Below are positions 37,117 through 46,919 of a DNA stretch of 55,899 nucleotides, in pieces. The notes under the pieces were generated by a model, which saw only the letters and a list, made by a program, of their open reading frames with translations, ran no database searches and was not told where the DNA came from. Numbering within the stretch: position 1 is the first letter of the stretch; each line of letters begins with the position of its first letter. The DNA comes from Halomonas lysinitropha. GTDB lineage: Bacteria > Pseudomonadota > Gammaproteobacteria > Pseudomonadales > Halomonadaceae. The stretch is from contig NZ_CABVOU010000024.1 in the NCBI RefSeq assembly GCF_902500215.1, positions 1 through 55,899 of the forward strand, in the 5' to 3' direction. The translations under genes were made by a program, and so were the position numbers.

Positions 37117-39035
37117 GCCAGCCCAAGAATAGTGCCGCCGACCCGGCACAACGCGCCCGGCGCACCTGGAACATCGATCAGTGGGGCAGCGGCTACTTCG
37201 ACGTCGACAACAACGGCCATGCCCTGGTGCGCCCACTGGGCAGCGAGGCCGAGGGCCCGGCCCTGCCACTGAACGACCTGGTGACGGAACTCCGCCAGGC
37301 CGGGCTGCGGCTGCCGGTGCTGGTTCGCTTCACCGACATCCTCCACGATCGCGTCGAGCAGCTCTGCGCCGCCTTCGATACCGCCATGCAGGAGGAGGAG
37401 TTCGGTGGCGGCTACACCGCGGTCTATCCGATCAAGGTCAACCAGCAGCGCCGGGTGGTGGAAGAGATCCTGGGCACCCAGGAGCGCGGCCATGGCCGGG
37501 TGGGACTCGAGGCCGGCAGCAAGCCGGAGCTACTCGCCGTGCTGGCACTCTCCGGCGACGGCCCTTCGCTGATCGTCTGTAATGGCTACAAGGACCGCGA
37601 GTACGTGCGCCTGGCCCTGATGGGCGAGAAGCTCGGCCACCGGGTCTACCTGGTGGTAGAGAAGCTCTCGGAGCTGCCGCTGATTCTCGAGGAAGCCGAA
37701 CGCATCGGCGTGACGCCACGCATCGGCCTGCGCGCCCGCCTGGCCACCGTGGGACGCGGCCGCTGGCAGAACACCGGTGGCGAGAAGTCCAAGTTTGGCC
37801 TCACGGCCAGCCAGGTACTGGCGGTGGTGGAGCAGCTGCGAGAGGCCGATGCCCTGGCCAGCCTCCAGCTGGTGCATTTCCATCTGGGCTCGCAGATCGC
37901 CAACATTCGCGACATCCAGCGTGGACTGCGCGAGTGTGCGCGCTTCTATCAGAGCCTGGTGGAGCTTGGCGCCCCGGTGGACACCGTCGACGTGGGCGGC
38001 GGCCTGGGCGTCGACTACGAGGGCACCCGCTCGCGAAGCTTCTGCTCGGCCAACTACTCCATGCTGGAGTACGCGCGTAACGTGGTGTACGCCTTCCGCC
38101 TAGCCTGTCAGGAGCTCGACCTGCCCCAGCCCCACCTGATCAGCGAGTCGGGCCGGGCGCTCACCGCTCACCATGCGGTACTGATCACCAACGTGATCGG
38201 CGAGGAGCGCATCGGCGAGGAGGCGCCCCCGCGCCGAGTCGTGGGCGACCCGCAGGTGGATGAGCTGTGGCGCGTCCATGACCTGCTGCACGAACAGGCC
38301 GAGCCTCGCGGCCTGGTGGAGGGTTGGCATGACCTGGTGCAGGCCATGGGCGAACTCCATGAGCGCTTCGTGATGGGCCTCACCGACATCACCGCCCGTG
38401 CCGAGGGCGAGGGCGTCTACTTCGCCGCCTGTGCCCGGTTACGCGCTCGGCTCGATACCCGAAACCGTGCCCACCGCGAGATCAACGACGAGCTGGCAGA
38501 GAAGCTCGCTGACAAGCTGTTCGTCAACTTCTCGCTGTTCCAGTCGGTGCCCGACGTCTGGGGGATCCAGCAGATCTTCCCGGTACTGCCGCTGACCGGC
38601 CTGGACCGTGAGCCGGTGCGTCGCGGCGTCATCCAGGACATCACCTGCGACTCGGACGGTCGCATCGACGGCTATGTGGATGGCCAGGGCGTGGAGACCA
38701 CTCTGCCGCTGCCGGAATGGCAGGAGGGCGACGAGAAGCTCATCGGCTTCTTCATGGTGGGCGCCTACCAGGAGATTCTCGGCGATCTGCACAACCTGTT
38801 CGGCGACACCGACTCGGCGGATGCCGCCTTGGACGGCAACGGCTGCTGGTCGATCAGCCAGATCCAGCAGGGGGACCGGGTTTCCGACGTGCTCGGCTAC
38901 GTCAACTTCGACGTCGCCGCCTTGCGCGAGCGGCTGGCCGAGCAGCTTGCGCGCAGCGGCCTGGAGCAGGCTGAACAGCAGGCCTTCCTCGACGACCTCT
39001 CGGATGGCCTTGACGGCTACACCTACCTGGAGTAG
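37113..39035 (+). CDS. speA: Biosynthetic arginine decarboxylase
   Basis: The 640-residue PLP enzyme (fold type III) converts arginine to agmatine for putrescine synthesis. The PLP lysine lies in YPIKVNQQRRVVEEIL (about residue 110). The glycine-rich phosphate-binding part is TVDVGGGLGVDYEGT, and the C-terminal catalytic region includes DVWGIQQIFPVLPL. Length fits SpeA (about 635-660). The start overlaps thrB, so the pair is probably co-transcribed, although the pathways differ. Confidence 0.95.
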   Translation: MSQPKNSAADPAQRARRTWNIDQWGSGYFDVDNNGHALVRPLGSEAEGPALPLNDLVTELRQAGLRLPVLVRFTDILHDRVEQLCAAFDTAMQEEEFGGGYTAVYPIKVNQQRRVVEEILGTQERGHGRVGLEAGSKPELLAVLALSGDGPSLIVCNGYKDREYVRLALMGEKLGHRVYLVVEKLSELPLILEEAERIGVTPRIGLRARLATVGRGRWQNTGGEKSKFGLTASQVLAVVEQLREADALASLQLVHFHLGSQIANIRDIQRGLRECARFYQSLVELGAPVDTVDVGGGLGVDYEGTRSRSFCSANYSMLEYARNVVYAFRLACQELDLPQPHLISESGRALTAHHAVLITNVIGEERIGEEAPPRRVVGDPQVDELWRVHDLLHEQAEPRGLVEGWHDLVQAMGELHERFVMGLTDITARAEGEGVYFAACARLRARLDTRNRAHREINDELAEKLADKLFVNFSLFQSVPDVWGIQQIFPVLPLTGLDREPVRRGVIQDITCDSDGRIDGYVDGQGVETTLPLPEWQEGDEKLIGFFMVGAYQEILGDLHNLFGDTDSADAALDGNGCWSISQIQQGDRVSDVLGYVNFDVAALRERLAEQLARSGLEQAEQQAFLDDLSDGLDGYTYLE

Positions 39036-39056
39036 ATGCACGTCACCTGGAACGCG

Positions 39057-39097
39057 AAGACGCCCCGCAGACTGCGTGCTGCGGGGCGTCTTCTTTT
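39057..39097 (+). terminator. Rho-independent terminator of thrB-speA
   Basis: A 14-bp perfect stem (39057-39070 with 39079-39092) and an 8-base loop are followed by CTTTT. Confidence 0.85.
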
Positions 39098-39115
39098 CAG
39101 AGGGGCGCCGTGGTG

Positions 39116-39781
39116 CTAATCCACCACGCGGGTGGTGACCTCCAGTCCGCCGGTAAGGGTGAAGTGCAGCGTCACCCCACGCTCCAGCGGGCCCACCCCT
39201 GCCGGGGTACCGGTGAGTACCACGTCCCCCGGTTGCAAGGTGAAGTGGCGGCTCATCTCCGCCACCAGGGTCGCCACCGGGAACAGCATATCCGCCCCTT
39301 CTCCATGCTGACGAGACTCGCCATCCACTTCCAGGGAAAAGGAGATACCGCTCCAGTTGGGCACCTGCGAAAGCGGCAGGAAAGAGGAAATCGGGCAGGC
39401 CCCATCGAAGGCCTTGGCGATCTCCCAGGGATGCCCTTTCTCCTTGAGGCGCGACTGGACATCACGCAGGGTCAGATCCAGCGCCAGGCCGATGCCGACG
39501 ATGCCCCGCTCGGCCTCGTCGTTCGTGACGCGGGAAAGCTCTTCGCCAATCAGCAGCGCCAACTCCGTCTCATAGTGAACCTCACCCCGCTCGAAAGGAG
39601 CATCGACCGGCTGCTCCAGGGGGACGGCGGCCGTCGCCGGTTTGATGAACAGCAAGGGCTCGCTGGGTACCGGGTTATCCAGTTCCCGCGCATGGTCGGC
39701 ATAGTTGCGGCCGACGCAGACGATCTTGCCCAGGGGCTCGGGGAACGGCTGGCCATCGGTGAAACGTGGCACGAAGCGCAT
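39116..39781 (-). CDS. Fumarylacetoacetate hydrolase-family protein
   Basis: The 221-residue protein has a single FAH domain. KIVCVGRNYADHARELDN starts the domain. Metal ligands are the two Glu in HYETELALLIGEE and the Asp in GLALDLTLRDVQ. FIKPATA and LTGTPAGVGPL are further family signatures. Close relatives are acylpyruvases or oxaloacetate decarboxylases (FAHD1-like) rather than full-length fumarylacetoacetase. ATG 39781 is preceded by AAGGAGAA. It stands alone between speA and the tRNA cluster, so context gives no pathway. Confidence 0.86.
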   Translation of the reverse strand: MRFVPRFTDGQPFPEPLGKIVCVGRNYADHARELDNPVPSEPLLFIKPATAAVPLEQPVDAPFERGEVHYETELALLIGEELSRVTNDEAERGIVGIGLALDLTLRDVQSRLKEKGHPWEIAKAFDGACPISSFLPLSQVPNWSGISFSLEVDGESRQHGEGADMLFPVATLVAEMSRHFTLQPGDVVLTGTPAGVGPLERGVTLHFTLTGGLEVTTRVVD

Positions 39782-39951
39782 GGCGGTTGTTCTCCTTCTG
39801 GTGATCGCCGCCGCGATCAGGCGACAGGGTTCCAGTCTACTCCAGCGACAACCTGGGTCCAGTGTACCGACGGCACCGACCCATCACGCTGACGCCGTGA
39901 TTAAGAGGCCGAACGATGCCATACGATAATGCTGCGGAAATATCGAGGACC

Positions 39952-39976
39952 AAAAAAAGCCACCTCGACGGGCGGC
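39952..39976 (-). terminator. Terminator of tRNA cluster
   Basis: On the minus strand a 6-bp stem (39971-39976 with 39959-39964, one wobble pair) is followed by seven T bases (39952-39958), about 60 bases after tRNA-Thr. Confidence 0.7.
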
Positions 39977-40037
39977 CTCTTTGTGCTGCAACTCATTGTA
40001 TTCTAGGCGTCTGGCCGAGAACTTCCCGATGCTTGAT

Positions 40038-40113
<76 letters not shown>

Positions 40114-40156
40114 TCGGGAACCGACTCGAGTCACAGAATCGGAAACAGGGTTGGCG

Positions 40157-40231
40157 TGGCTGGGGTACCAGGATTCGAACCTGGGAATGCCGATACCAAA
40201 AACCGGTGCCTTACCACTTGGCTATACCCCA
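40157..40231 (-). tRNA. tRNA-Gln (anticodon TTG)
   Basis: The 75-nt cloverleaf has acceptor TGGGGTA with TACCCCA (the weak U1-A72 pair typical of tRNA-Gln), anticodon loop TTTTGGT with anticodon TTG, T-loop GTTCGAATC, discriminator G and encoded CCA (40157-40159). Confidence 0.95.
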
Positions 40232-40237
40232 GCAGAT

Positions 40238-40313
40238 TGGTGGCCAGAGACGGAATCGAACCGCCGACACGGGGATTTTCAATCCCCTGCTCTACCGACT
40301 GAGCTATCTGGCC
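40238..40313 (-). tRNA. tRNA-Phe (anticodon GAA)
   Basis: The 76-nt cloverleaf has acceptor GGCCAGA with TCTGGCC, anticodon stem GGGGA and loop TTGAAAA (anticodon GAA), T-loop GTTCGATTC, and encoded CCA (40238-40240). It is the promoter-proximal member of the Phe-Gln-Thr cluster. Confidence 0.96.
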
Positions 40314-40405
40314 GCTGCCAACGGGGCGTATTAAACCCTAGCGAACCGTTTCCGTCAACCCCTTCCGTTTCAGAAAGATGGCCGGAGAACGGCGACATGA
40401 CGGGG

Positions 40406-40678
40406 CTACTGGGTCGGGGGCACATAACCCTCGGCCTGGTCGGTTTCACGGTTATCGAGGAAGCGCTCCATCTGCTCCATCAGATACTCGCGCGAGGCGG
40501 CGTCGAGCATGTTGAGGTGCTTCTCGTTGATCAGGCGAGTCTGCAGCGCCTGCCACTCTTCCCAGGCCTGCCGGGAGACGTTGGCCTGGATCTCCTGCCC
40601 CTTCTTTCCGGGCAACGGCGGGAACGGCAAGGCGTCCATTTCCTTCTGGTACTTGCGGCAGAAGACGGTCTGGCTCAT
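40406..40678 (-). CDS. yggX: Fe(2+)-trafficking protein YggX
   Basis: The 90-residue protein matches YggX: MSQTVFCRKYQKEMDALPF with conserved Cys7, PLPGKKGQEI, and the helical WEEWQALQTRLINEKHLNM. It protects Fe-S enzymes from oxidation and influences labile iron. It follows mutY by 23 bases, the common mutY-yggX order. MutY itself carries an Fe-S cluster, which fits this pairing. Confidence 0.95.
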   Translation of the reverse strand: MSQTVFCRKYQKEMDALPFPPLPGKKGQEIQANVSRQAWEEWQALQTRLINEKHLNMLDAASREYLMEQMERFLDNRETDQAEGYVPPTQ

Positions 40679-40701
40679 CGGGGTCTCTCCTCGTGCGTGG
40701 G

Positions 40702-41793
40702 TCAGGGCCCGGCGGTAGTGGTCAGTGTGAAAGGCGCCAGCGACGCCAGCAGTGCCTTGACCGGTGCCGCCAGGCCGATGCTGGCGGGCTCAGTAGGATC
40801 GTACCAGCAGTGCGCCTCGCCCACCGAGTCCAGCCGGTCGATGCGTGCCGGCTGAGGGGTGATCTCGAGGCGGAAGTGGCTGAAGGCATGCGTGAAGGGC
40901 GTCCAGGCGAGTTGGAGTTCACTGCCCGGCGCCCGGGCGTCCAGCCAGGCCTGCAGCGCCTGAATATCGTCAAACTGGGGCAGGCTCCAGAGCCCACCCC
41001 ATAGGCCGTTGGAGGGTCGCTGTTCGAGCAGCACACGTCCCTCTCGGTCCTGCAGCAGCAACATGACGGTCATGCGCGTGGACAGGGTCTTCTTCGGCTT
41101 GGACTCGGGGAAGCGCTTTTCCTCACCACGGGCGTGGGCCAGGCAAACCTCCTCAAAGGGGCAGCGGGCGCAATCTGGCGTGCCACGCCGACACAGGGTC
41201 GCGCCCAGATCCATCATTGCCTGGGTGAAGTCGACCAGCCGCTCCTCGGGCGTGTAATGCTCGGCCAGGGCCCAGAGCCGGCGCTCCACCGCCGGCCGTC
41301 CCGGCCAGCCCTCCACGGCGTGCAGGCGGGTGAGGACCCGCTTGACGTTGCCGTCGAGAATCACCGCGCGCCGTCCGGTGCTCTGGGCAATGATCGCGCC
41401 GGCCGTGGAGCGGCCGATGCCGGGCAGGGCCGCCATTTCCTCGAGACAGTGGACGGGAAGCTCCCCACCATGTTCATCGACCACCGCCCGGGCAGCCTTG
41501 TGCAGGTTGCGACCCCGGGCGTAGTAGCCAAGGCCGGTCCACAGGTGCAGCACCTCGTCCTGGTCGGCCGCCGCCAGCGCCTCAACGTCGGGAAAGCGCA
41601 CCATGAAGCGCTCGAAATAGGGGATCACCGTGGCCACCTGGGTCTGCTGCAGCATGATCTCCGAGACCCATACCCGGTAGGGGGTGCGCTCATACTGCCA
41701 GGGCAGGTCGTGGCGGCCGTGCGAGTCGAACCAGGCGAGCAGGCGCTGCTGGAAGCGCTTCGGCGGCAGGATGGCTGGCGGCATGTCCGTCAT
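40702..41793 (-). CDS. mutY: A/G-specific adenine DNA glycosylase
   Basis: The 363-residue MutY removes adenine mispaired with 8-oxoguanine. Catalytic Glu is in VSEIMLQQTQV. The helix-hairpin-helix is LPGIGRSTAGAIIAQS, and the catalytic Asp is in AVILDGNVKRVL. The [4Fe-4S] cluster is bound by CRRGTPDCARCPFEEVC. A C-terminal NUDIX-like domain (about residue 235 on) recognises 8-oxoG. It lies just downstream of the asmA terminator. Confidence 0.96.
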   Translation of the reverse strand: MTDMPPAILPPKRFQQRLLAWFDSHGRHDLPWQYERTPYRVWVSEIMLQQTQVATVIPYFERFMVRFPDVEALAAADQDEVLHLWTGLGYYARGRNLHKAARAVVDEHGGELPVHCLEEMAALPGIGRSTAGAIIAQSTGRRAVILDGNVKRVLTRLHAVEGWPGRPAVERRLWALAEHYTPEERLVDFTQAMMDLGATLCRRGTPDCARCPFEEVCLAHARGEEKRFPESKPKKTLSTRMTVMLLLQDREGRVLLEQRPSNGLWGGLWSLPQFDDIQALQAWLDARAPGSELQLAWTPFTHAFSHFRLEITPQPARIDRLDSVGEAHCWYDPTEPASIGLAAPVKALLASLAPFTLTTTAGP

Positions 41794-41811
41794 GGGGCTC
41801 TCACTGCGAAC

Positions 41812-41840
41812 AAAAAAGCGCCGACTGGGGAAGTCGGCGC
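41812..41840 (-). terminator. Rho-independent terminator of asmA-like gene
   Basis: On the minus strand a 9-bp perfect stem (41832-41840 with 41818-41826), a 5-base loop and six T bases (41812-41817) follow. It separates the asmA-like gene from mutY. Confidence 0.85.
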
Positions 41841-41862
41841 AGGGACTGGTCGTACGTGTTGC

Positions 41863-44208
41863 TCAATCAAATAGACCCTTCAGGGCATTGCGAAGTTCCT
41901 TGCCGGTTTCCTCGCCGAGGCGTTCGTCGATCTTTCCGGCGGCACCCTCGAGGCCTTTCTCCACCTCCTCGCCGGCACGCTGCGAGAGTTCGTTGCGCAG
42001 CAGTTCGGCCAGGGTGCCCTGGAAGGCTTCGCGGTCCAGGCGGCACCATTCGGCACTGTTGCCGCCCAGTTGCCCCTCGCAGCGCACCGGCAGCGGCACC
42101 CGCTCGAGGCGAGGGTTAACCTCGCAGGGAGCGTTCTCAACATCGACCAGGCGCAGCGCGGCACGCAGATCGAACTGCTCGCTGACCAGGTCCAGCTCGC
42201 CCTTGCCGTCCACCTCCATGCCGGGCAGCGTGACCCGCAGATCATCACTCCTTGCAGCACCTTCGTTAAGCCGCAGGGTGGCACGGATGTGCTCGAAACG
42301 AGTCTCGTCGCGCCATTCGCGGTTGAGCTCCTCGCCCTCCAGGGCAGCGGCCGTGGTGCATAGCTCCCGCGAAATGTTGACGCCGGGAATCGCACCCTCT
42401 TCGATGCGGGTGGAAAGCTCACCGCCCAGGTGGCGCCTGAGCTCCAACAGGGTATTGCCACGGGTGGCAAGCTCACCCTCGCCGCTGAAGCGGCCATTCA
42501 GGGGTGCAGACTCGTTGCCGAAGGACTCCAGCAGCGACTCCAGACGCACCCGCTCGACCGTCGGCGACAGCTGCCAGCGAGCCGGCGTCTCGCGCAGGTC
42601 GAGGGCACCATTGGCGGCCAGCCGGCCATCGTGGAAGCGAGACTCGAAGGCAACCAGGCGATGGCGACCATCGCGCCCTTCGAGAGTCAGGTCGACGTCA
42701 AAGAAATCCATCCCCGCCAGGCGCAGTTCGCCCAGAGCCAGGTGGGCATCGAGCGTGAGGGCGGAGAGCCACTCCGTCGGCACCAGCACATCCGACTCGG
42801 CGGCATGGGCCCGGCGGATGCCCGGCAAGCGCCACAGCCAGGCGCCATCGTCCTCCACCCCCGGGGGCGGCAGGTAGCCGTCCAGGTCGAGCCGGTCGCC
42901 CTGCAGGTCGGCGGCCAGCTGCTCGCCGTCGTACTGTCCCGCCAGACGGCCGGTGAAGGTGCTGCCATCCAGCACCAGGGTCAGGCCGGCGAGCTCGAAG
43001 CGTTCGAGGTCGCCGCTGACGGGACTGGTCAGCGCCACGTCGGAGAGTGCCTCGCCATCGGCCATGGTCGGCATCATATCGAGCCTCGCCAGCCAGGGTC
43101 GCAGCGACAGCGACGCCATGCGCAGCTGGCCGGTGTAGGCCGGTGCCTCGGCGAGGGCGCTGAGGTTGAGGTTACCGTTGAGCTCCAGGCCGTCAGGGCC
43201 GGTGAGCGCCATATCACGCAAGCTGGCGCTCTGCTCGTCGAGGTCGGCATCCAGGGTGAAGGCAAGCGACAGCGGAAGCACCTTTTCGCCCAGCCGCGGA
43301 TGCTTCAGACTGGCGTCGAGCTTCCCTTCCTTCAACTGAAGGCTGCCTTCACCGACGTTCACCACCAGTTCGGCGCCAGTGAGGTTGACCTGCTGTTCGC
43401 CGTCGAGTCCATGGAGGCGGTTGACCGTCGCCAGACTCAACCCCTCCAGCACGTGCCGACCCTCTGCAAGGCCCAGAGCCACCCGACCCTCCAGGGAAAT
43501 GTCACTGCCCAGACGCGGCTCACGCTCCTGCCCCTGCCAGTCGAGGCCCTCGTAGGCCTTTAGCCGGAAGGAGGATACGATCGGAAAGGCCCGCCCGGGA
43601 TTGACGTTGCTGCCGCTGACCTGGAGGTTCTCGAAGAGCAGCTCACGGTCGCTCAGGGCATCGCGGAAGCGCACCTCACCATCCTGGACCTGCACGCTGG
43701 CGACGTTGAGCGCTACCGAGAGGCCGGTATCGATATTCGGGTCGGGCCCCGCGCTTGCCGGGGCCAGGGCGGCCTCGGCCTCTTGACTGCTCTCACTCAG
43801 CCTCTCGAGCAGCACCTCCCAGTTGCCCTCACCCTGGGCGTCGCGCTGCAGGTCGAGATAGAGGCCCTCGAGGGTCAGGCCGTCGATAGCAATCTCGCCG
43901 CGCAGCAACGGCGTGAAGGCCAGGCTTACCTCCGCGTGGGAGAAAGCAGCGAAGGGCGTCGAGTCCTCTGACTGATCCGGCAGGCGTGCCTCGGCCTTCT
44001 CCATGCCCACCCCCAGACGAGGATAGAAGGACCAGGAGAGGGGGCCATCCAGGCTCAGCTCCAGCCCGCTGTGTTCGCGCACCACCTCGACCAGACGCGG
44101 TTTGAGATCGTTAGGGTCGAAGAAGGTGGTGACATAGACCACGGCGCCGACCATCACCAGGCCGAGCACACCGATGGCGGCAAGCAGGGTCCGCAACAGG
44201 CGCCTCAT
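41863..44208 (-). CDS. AsmA-family protein
   Basis: The 781-residue protein is anchored by one N-terminal membrane helix (TLLAAIGVLGLVMVGAVVYV) with the rest in the periplasm. The AsmA N-terminal domain follows (FFDPNDLKPRLVEVV, HSGLELSLDGPLSWSFYPRLG). The C-terminal domain includes LRDTPARW-like strands and CEVNPRLERVPLPVRCEG with two Cys. AsmA-like proteins are long beta-rich structures linked to lipid transport between membranes. It overlaps the upstream acetyltransferase stop by four bases (ATGA). Confidence 0.9.
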   Translation of the reverse strand: MRRLLRTLLAAIGVLGLVMVGAVVYVTTFFDPNDLKPRLVEVVREHSGLELSLDGPLSWSFYPRLGVGMEKAEARLPDQSEDSTPFAAFSHAEVSLAFTPLLRGEIAIDGLTLEGLYLDLQRDAQGEGNWEVLLERLSESSQEAEAALAPASAGPDPNIDTGLSVALNVASVQVQDGEVRFRDALSDRELLFENLQVSGSNVNPGRAFPIVSSFRLKAYEGLDWQGQEREPRLGSDISLEGRVALGLAEGRHVLEGLSLATVNRLHGLDGEQQVNLTGAELVVNVGEGSLQLKEGKLDASLKHPRLGEKVLPLSLAFTLDADLDEQSASLRDMALTGPDGLELNGNLNLSALAEAPAYTGQLRMASLSLRPWLARLDMMPTMADGEALSDVALTSPVSGDLERFELAGLTLVLDGSTFTGRLAGQYDGEQLAADLQGDRLDLDGYLPPPGVEDDGAWLWRLPGIRRAHAAESDVLVPTEWLSALTLDAHLALGELRLAGMDFFDVDLTLEGRDGRHRLVAFESRFHDGRLAANGALDLRETPARWQLSPTVERVRLESLLESFGNESAPLNGRFSGEGELATRGNTLLELRRHLGGELSTRIEEGAIPGVNISRELCTTAAALEGEELNREWRDETRFEHIRATLRLNEGAARSDDLRVTLPGMEVDGKGELDLVSEQFDLRAALRLVDVENAPCEVNPRLERVPLPVRCEGQLGGNSAEWCRLDREAFQGTLAELLRNELSQRAGEEVEKGLEGAAGKIDERLGEETGKELRNALKGLFD

Positions 44209-44657
44209 TGCTGGCCTCCCCGAGGAGGCAGGTCGAGCTCGAAATAGTCACCGTCCTTCGTGAGCCGATAGCCGAGCCTGGTGAGCAGCATCTGGTCGGC
44301 GACCGGCAACTGGGAAGAAGCGGCATAGAGGCGACGTCCCTCGGCATAGGCAACCTCGCTGACCAGCGCCAGCAGCCGTGACCCGACGCCACGACGTCTG
44401 GTCGTCTTGCGCACACAGAGATTCGACAGCCACCAGGTATGCTGATCGGGGATAACCGCCACAGCTCCCAGCAGCCGATCGTTGAAACGGGCGCAGCTGA
44501 AGAGGTGGCCACTCGCGAGATGATCGCGAATGAAGTCGTCCACGGGCAGGGGCAGGCGCTCGGCAGGAGCGTCGGCATAGATGCGCGCGAGGTCGAGACG
44601 TACCTGGGCATCCGCTTCCCAGGCGGCGTGGTCGACCTGTTGAAGGGTCACCGGCAT
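44205..44657 (-). CDS. GNAT-family protein, PanZ-like
   Basis: The 150-residue protein has a single GNAT fold with acetyl-CoA loop VRKTTRRRGVGSRLLALV. The pattern LDLARIYAD, then ARFNDRLLGAVAV, then the loop resembles PanZ/PanM. PanZ triggers maturation of aspartate decarboxylase PanD and senses CoA. The match is partial, so a plain acetyltransferase remains possible. ATG 44657 follows AAGGAGAA. It is divergent from hisB and coupled to the asmA-like gene downstream. Confidence 0.7.
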   Translation of the reverse strand: MPVTLQQVDHAAWEADAQVRLDLARIYADAPAERLPLPVDDFIRDHLASGHLFSCARFNDRLLGAVAVIPDQHTWWLSNLCVRKTTRRRGVGSRLLALVSEVAYAEGRRLYAASSQLPVADQMLLTRLGYRLTKDGDYFELDLPPRGGQQ

Positions 44658-44739
44658 GCGGGATTCTCCTTGAGCCGGGGCGGCGAGGTCGCCACCACTG
44701 TAATGACCCGCATTGTAGCGGATGGGGCGGGCGATTCAC

Positions 44740-44745
44740 TATAAT
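44740..44745 (+). promoter_or_regulatory. Candidate -10 for hisBHAF
   Basis: A perfect TATAAT lies 104 bases before the hisB ATG. The -35 region is weak. On the other strand TACAAT (44713-44718) could serve the divergent PanZ-like gene, so the two promoters may face each other here. Confidence 0.5.
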
Positions 44746-44849
44746 GGCAGGCTCGCGGCGTCAGGCACAGCATCCGGCGCCCTTATGCCTTGCCGGCTGG
44801 TGACCACCACCGGCCCCTCTCACACGCGCTCCGGCGCTGGAGACCCGAC

Positions 44850-45443
44850 ATGTCCGAGCGTATCGCCACGGTCACCCGCAACACCCGGGAAACCCAGATC
44901 ACGGTGACCATCAATCTCGACGGCGAGGGACGCCTGACTTGCGAGACCGGCGTGCCCTTCCTCGACCACATGCTCGACCAGGTGGCCCGCCACGGTCTGA
45001 TAGACATCGACATCGAGGCGCGGGGCGACCTGCACATCGATGACCACCATACCGTCGAGGACCTCGGTATCACCCTGGGTCAGGCTTTCCACCAGGCCAT
45101 CGGCGACAAGCGCGGCATCTACCGCTACGGCCATGCCTACGTGCCCCTGGATGAGGCCCTGTCGCGGGTGGTAGTGGATTTCTCGGGCCGTCCTGGTCTG
45201 TTCATGGACGTCGAGTTCACCCGCGCCAGCATCGGCCGCCTGGATACCCAACTGTTCGGGGAGTTCTTTCAGGGCTTCGTCAATCATGCCCGGATGACCC
45301 TGCACATCGACAATCTCAAGGGCTTCAACGCCCACCACCAGGCAGAAACCATCTTCAAGGCCTTCGGCCGCGCGCTGCGCATGGCCGTGGCACCGGACCC
45401 GCGCATGGCCGGCCAGATGCCGTCCACCAAGGGCAGCCTCTGA
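44850..45443 (+). CDS. hisB: Imidazoleglycerol-phosphate dehydratase
   Basis: The 197-residue monofunctional HisB carries out step six of histidine synthesis. Metal-binding His-rich motifs are [17 protein letters not shown] and [16 protein letters not shown], with the second-half copy [16 protein letters not shown]. The enzyme lacks the N-terminal phosphatase domain of E. coli HisB, as usual outside enterics. ATG 44850 gives [17 protein letters not shown]. It is first gene of hisBHAF. Confidence 0.97.
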   Translation: MSERIATVTRNTRETQITVTINLDGEGRLTCETGVPFLDHMLDQVARHGLIDIDIEARGDLHIDDHHTVEDLGITLGQAFHQAIGDKRGIYRYGHAYVPLDEALSRVVVDFSGRPGLFMDVEFTRASIGRLDTQLFGEFFQGFVNHARMTLHIDNLKGFNAHHQAETIFKAFGRALRMAVAPDPRMAGQMPSTKGSL

Positions 45444-45474
45444 AGCCGTCGAACGATCACAAGAGGAGCGCTCC

Positions 45475-46116
45475 ATGACCATTGCCGTCATCGACTACGG
45501 GATGGGTAACCTGCATTCCGTCGCCAAGGCACTGGAACACGTCACTCACGAGAATGTGATCGTGACGCGGGATGCCCGTCGCATTCGCGGCGCCACCCGC
45601 CTGGTGCTGCCCGGCCAGGGCGCCATCCGCGACTGCATGGGCGAGCTCGAAAAGACCGAGCTGCGCGGCCTGGTCGAGGAACTGCTCGCCAGCCAGGCCA
45701 AGCCGCTGCTAGGCATCTGCGTCGGCCAGCAGATGCTGCTCGATCACAGCGATGAGAACGGCGGCATCAGTTGTCTGGGCTTCCTGCGCGGCGAGGTGAG
45801 GAAGTTCCCCACCGACATGCGCGATGACAGGGATAACCGGCTCAAGGTACCCCACATGGGCTGGAACCTGGTGCACCAGCACCACGACCACCCCCTGTGG
45901 GCGGGCATCGACCAGGACGAGCACTTCTATTTCGTGCATAGCTACTATGTCGATGCCACCGACGACGCCACGGTGTTCGGCACCACCGAATACGGCTGCT
46001 TGACTGCCCATGTGGCCATTGGCCGGGATGCCACCTTCGCCGTGCAGTTCCACCCGGAGAAGAGTTCCCGGGCCGGGCTCAAGCTGCTGGAAAACTTCGT
46101 TCAATGGATACCCTGA
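45475..46116 (+). CDS. hisH: Imidazole glycerol phosphate synthase, glutaminase subunit
   Basis: The 213-residue class I amidotransferase supplies ammonia to HisF. The nucleophile is Cys in [15 protein letters not shown]; the His-Glu pair is in [10 protein letters not shown] near the C-terminus. [17 protein letters not shown] is HisH-like. AGGAG lies eight bases before ATG 45475, 31 bases after hisB. Confidence 0.97.
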   Translation: MTIAVIDYGMGNLHSVAKALEHVTHENVIVTRDARRIRGATRLVLPGQGAIRDCMGELEKTELRGLVEELLASQAKPLLGICVGQQMLLDHSDENGGISCLGFLRGEVRKFPTDMRDDRDNRLKVPHMGWNLVHQHHDHPLWAGIDQDEHFYFVHSYYVDATDDATVFGTTEYGCLTAHVAIGRDATFAVQFHPEKSSRAGLKLLENFVQWIP

Positions 46117-46169
46117 GGGGCGCCACTCTTCTACAGGCGCACGACGCCGCGCCAACCAAGGACACTGAC

Positions 46170-46916
46170 ATGCTGGTAATTCCCGCCATCGATCTCAAGG
46201 ACGGCAAATGCGTGCGTCTCAAGCAGGGGCGCATGGACGATGCCACCACCTACGGCGACGACCCGGTGGCCATGGCTGCCCGCTGGGTGGAGGCCGGCGC
46301 CCGACGCCTGCACCTGGTCGACCTCAACGGTGCCTTCGAAGGGACGCCGGTCAACGGCGAGGCAGTCACCGCCATCGCCCGCGCCTGGCCCGACCTGCCG
46401 ATCCAGATCGGCGGCGGCATTCGCAGCGCCGAGACCATCGAGCACTACCTCGAAGCCGGGGTCTCCTACGTGATCATCGGCACCAAGGCGGTCAAGGAAC
46501 CGGACTTCGTCGGCGAGATGTGCCGAGCCTTTCCCGGACGCGTGATCGTCGGCCTGGATGCCCGCGATGGCTTCGTGGCCACCGATGGCTGGGCCGAAGT
46601 CTCGACGCTCAAGGCCACCGAACTGGCGAAGCGCTTCGCCGACGATGGCGTCTCCAGCATCGTCTACACCGACATCGCCCGCGACGGCATGATGAACGGC
46701 GTCAATGTCGAGGCCACCGCGGCCCTGGCCCGCGAAGGCGGCCTGCCGGTGATTGCCTCCGGTGGCGTGACCAACCTGGGCGACCTGCGTGATCTGATCG
46801 CCGCCGGTGAACCCGGAATCCTGGGTGCCATCACCGGGAGAGCCATCTACGAGGGCAGCCTCGACGTCGCCGAGGCGCAGCGGCTCTGCGACGAACTCAG
46901 CCAGAAGGGGAGCTGA
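46170..46916 (+). CDS. hisA: Phosphoribosylformimino-5-aminoimidazole carboxamide ribotide isomerase
   Basis: The 248-residue (beta/alpha)8-barrel performs the Amadori rearrangement before the HisHF step. Catalytic Asp is in [17 protein letters not shown], and the second acid in [14 protein letters not shown]. Phosphate loops are IQIGGGIRS and VIASGGVTN. Start ATG 46170; an in-frame ATG at 46104 overlaps hisH and lacks family sequence. It lies three bases before hisF. Confidence 0.97.
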   Translation: MLVIPAIDLKDGKCVRLKQGRMDDATTYGDDPVAMAARWVEAGARRLHLVDLNGAFEGTPVNGEAVTAIARAWPDLPIQIGGGIRSAETIEHYLEAGVSYVIIGTKAVKEPDFVGEMCRAFPGRVIVGLDARDGFVATDGWAEVSTLKATELAKRFADDGVSSIVYTDIARDGMMNGVNVEATAALAREGGLPVIASGGVTNLGDLRDLIAAGEPGILGAITGRAIYEGSLDVAEAQRLCDELSQKGS

Positions 46917-46919
46917 TCC